NCBI GenBank assembly: GCA_003516765.1 | Contig: DPCD01000012.1 | Span: forward strand, 1-6,198 | DNA: 6,198 nucleotides | Reading direction: 5' to 3' | Origin: Clostridiales bacterium | Lineage (GTDB): Bacteria; Bacillota; Clostridia; Oscillospirales; Oscillospiraceae | Shown here: positions 4,535 to 6,198 of the stretch, in pieces | How positions within the stretch are numbered: position 1 is the first letter of the stretch | Layout of the letters: each line of letters opens with the position of its first letter | Position numbers and translations under genes: made by a program | Notes under the pieces: generated by a model | What the model saw: only the letters and a program-made list of their open reading frames with translations | Databases searched by the model: none | Told to the model about the DNA's origin: nothing

Positions 4535-5737
4535 TTATTTGCGCATCAGACCGACGCAGTCGTAATACGGCTTCGTCGCAATCAGCGTCTTGTTTTCCAC
4601 AAACGGCGTGTGCATCAGCGTAATGACCGCATAGTCGCACGCGGCAATTGCCTCTTCCAGCGTATGATTTTTGTATCCTGCCACATCTCCCTGAATGAAC
4701 GGCTCACAGGCAATCACCTCGTAACCCTTCTCCTTGAGGATATTGGCAAACAGCACCGACGGGCTTTCGCGCGTGTCGTCGATGTTCGCCTTGAAGCTCA
4801 TGCCAAGCACCGCAACCTTTTCCCCGGGCTTGACGTCGCGCCCGATGCGCTCGGCGACCCACGCCGGCTTTCCGTCGTTGACTGTCCGCGCCTCGTAAAT
4901 GAGCGGCGTAATGTCCTCAAATTTTTCATGGATGAACCACGGGTCGACCGCGATACAGTGCCCGCCCACGCCGACGCCCGGCGTATGCACGTTGACTCTC
5001 GGATGGCAATTCGCCAGCTCGATCAGGTTGAACACATCGATGCCCAGCCGGTCGCAGACCTTGCTCAGCTCGTTGGCGTAGGCGATGTTGATGTCGCGGA
5101 ACGTGTTTTCTGTCAGCTTGCACATCTCTGCCGTTAAGTCGTCCGTCAGCCGGATGGTTCCCTTGGTCACGACCTTCTCATAAATCGACTTCGCGTACTC
5201 GGCAGCCTCCGGGCGATTGGACCCGATAATCCGGTCATTTTCACGCAGCTCCAGAAGCATTCTGCCGGGAATGATTCGCTCCGGGCAGTGCGCAGTCATA
5301 AACTGAAGTTTGTCCATGCCGCTGACCTCTGCCACAATCGACTCCACCAGCCGCGTGGAATAAGGAGGCGACGTCGACTCCAGCACGCAAAGATCTCCCG
5401 GCTTCGCAACCGAACCGACCTCGCGCGCCGCCGACTCGACAAAGCGCATGTCAGACACCCGCTTGTGGTCCGGCGTTTCCTTATACGGCGTCTGCACCGC
5501 GATGATAAACACATCTGCCGGCTCCGGCTTCGTCGTAAAGTGCAGCCGGCCCGTGGCAAGCGCCTGCGTCAGCGCATCCTGCAAGCCCGGCTCGACGATG
5601 TGGATTTTTCCGCTGCTCAGCTGGTCGACGACTGCCTGCTTCACATCAAACCCGCAGACCTCGAAGCCCGCCAGCGTAAACGTAATTGCCGTCGGCAGAC
5701 CGATGTAGCCGCAGCCCATAATTTCAATCTTCTTCAT
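4535..5737 (-). CDS. wecC: UDP-N-acetyl-D-mannosamine dehydrogenase (WecC-like nucleotide-sugar dehydrogenase)
   Basis: The product oxidises UDP-N-acetylmannosamine to the uronic acid with two NAD+, feeding surface polysaccharide synthesis in the cytoplasm. The 400-residue protein has all three family domains. The N-terminal NAD domain carries GCGYIGLP (8-15). The central helix has K207 and N211 in EMCKLTENTFRD. Catalytic C261 sits in GVGVGGHCIAVDPWFI (254-269), the form typical of WecC rather than of UDP-glucose dehydrogenase. The C-terminal domain has GMSFKANIDDTRESPS (312-327). STSPP (121-125) and CPER (151-154) also fit. The ATG follows AAAGGGAG (5745-5752) by 7 bases. It lies 47 bases after metK on the same strand. 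No epimerase (wecB) or glycosyltransferase is in the window, so the polysaccharide is unknown. Another UDP-sugar, such as UDP-GlcNAc, cannot be excluded as substrate. Confidence 0.92.
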   Translation of the reverse strand: MKKIEIMGCGYIGLPTAITFTLAGFEVCGFDVKQAVVDQLSSGKIHIVEPGLQDALTQALATGRLHFTTKPEPADVFIIAVQTPYKETPDHKRVSDMRFVESAAREVGSVAKPGDLCVLESTSPPYSTRLVESIVAEVSGMDKLQFMTAHCPERIIPGRMLLELRENDRIIGSNRPEAAEYAKSIYEKVVTKGTIRLTDDLTAEMCKLTENTFRDINIAYANELSKVCDRLGIDVFNLIELANCHPRVNVHTPGVGVGGHCIAVDPWFIHEKFEDITPLIYEARTVNDGKPAWVAERIGRDVKPGEKVAVLGMSFKANIDDTRESPSVLFANILKEKGYEVIACEPFIQGDVAGYKNHTLEEAIAACDYAVITLMHTPFVENKTLIATKPYYDCVGLMRK

Positions 5738-5769
5738 TGGGAAGCTCCCTTTCCTGTTGACTACAGGTT

Positions 5770-5798
5770 ATGATACCCCAAATTTCACGCTTTTGCAA
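5770..5798 (-). promoter_or_regulatory. Candidate promoter of wecC inside the end of metK
   Basis: Minus strand TTGCAA (5793-5798), 17-base spacer, TATCAT (5770-5775). The -35 lies in the last codons of metK and the -10 in the gap. Just downstream, CCTGT/ACAGG (5753-5767) forms a small inverted repeat near the expected transcription start. No terminator separates metK from wecC, so read-through is also possible. Confidence 0.4.
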
Positions 5799-6198
5799 GC
5801 AGTTCCTGCACGCGGTCCGTCTTCTCCCACGGAAGGTCCAGCTCGGGTCTGCCGAAATGACCGTAGGCAGCGACCTGCTGATAGATCGGGCGGCGCAGAT
5901 CGAGTGTCCTGATAATCGCCGCCGGGCGCAGATCGAAGCATGCACGCACAATTTCGCCGAGCCGCTCGTCGGACACCTTGCCCGTGCCGTAGCTGTCGAC
6001 CAGCACAGACACCGGCTGTGCCACGCCGATGGCATAGGCAAACTCCAGCTGGCACTTGTCTGCCAGTCCCGCCGCAACCAGATTCTTCGCGATATACCGC
6101 GCCATATATGCCGCGCTCCGGTCAACCTTCGTCGGGTCCTTGCCGGAGAACGCACCGCCGCCATGCGCCGCATAGCCGCCGTAGGTATCGACAATGAT
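5785..6198 (-). CDS. metK: S-adenosylmethionine synthetase MetK, C-terminal part (cut by window edge)
   Basis: This is the last 137 residues of methionine adenosyltransferase, which makes S-adenosylmethionine from methionine and ATP as a cytoplasmic tetramer. The part seen begins IIVDTYGGYAAHGGGAFSGK, containing the conserved glycine-rich GGGAFSGKD loop, followed by PTKVDRSAAYMARYIAKN, AYAIGVAQPVSVLVD and the YGHFGRPELDLPWEKTD segment near the C-terminus. All C-terminal landmarks are intact and the frame is open to the window edge, so the gene is cut by the window and not broken. The N-terminal two thirds, and any S-box riboswitch that often precedes metK in Firmicutes, would lie to the right, outside the window. 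Confidence 0.97.
   Translation of the reverse strand: MIVDTYGGYAAHGGGAFSGKDPTKVDRSAAYMARYIAKNLVAAGLADKCQLEFAYAIGVAQPVSVLVDSYGTGKVSDERLGEIVRACFDLRPAAIIRTLDLRRPIYQQVAAYGHFGRPELDLPWEKTDRVQELLAKA

Overview
The window suggests an endospore-forming, fairly GC-rich member of the Clostridia, probably Oscillospiraceae/Ruminococcaceae-like. The grounds are a dipicolinate synthase pair (dpaA/dpaB, also called spoVFA/spoVFB), a long-form ribosome hibernation factor, a DUF4364 protein, strong AGGAGG-type ribosome binding sites and sigma-A promoters of the TTGACA/TGnTATAAT type. The taxonomic placement is an inference from gene content and base composition.

Layout. Positions 1-300 hold no gene. They carry three tandem, near-consensus promoters that all read leftward and very probably drive a ribosomal RNA operon starting just outside the left edge. 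Positions 365-1048 are the leftward hpf unit: promoter, leader with alternative hairpins, gene and strong terminator. Positions 1092-1913 are a leftward two-gene operon, DUF4364 followed by a small XRE-type repressor, with a perfect palindrome on its predicted transcription start. Facing the other way, 1992-2788 is a secreted CAP/SCP (YkwD-like) protein with its own terminator.

Positions 2845-3040 are the most unusual part. This is a 196-bp structured element bounded by 25-bp inverted repeats and containing nested stems, directly in front of dpaA. It could be a MITE-like repeat or a structured 5' leader RNA. Positions 3063-4480 are dpaA-dpaB, overlapping by 4 bases (ATGA) and ended by a terminator. 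On the opposite strand, 4535-5737 is a UDP-N-acetyl-D-mannosamine dehydrogenase (wecC-like), and 5785-6198 is the C-terminal part of metK, cut by the window edge.

How the genes fit together. dpaA and dpaB make the dipicolinate that fills the spore core. hpf next to a probable rRNA operon places ribosome storage beside ribosome synthesis, though each has its own signals. wecC and metK have unrelated jobs (a nucleotide-sugar acid for surface polysaccharide, and S-adenosylmethionine); a candidate promoter inside the end of metK suggests wecC can be expressed separately. The DUF4364-XRE pair has no known job.
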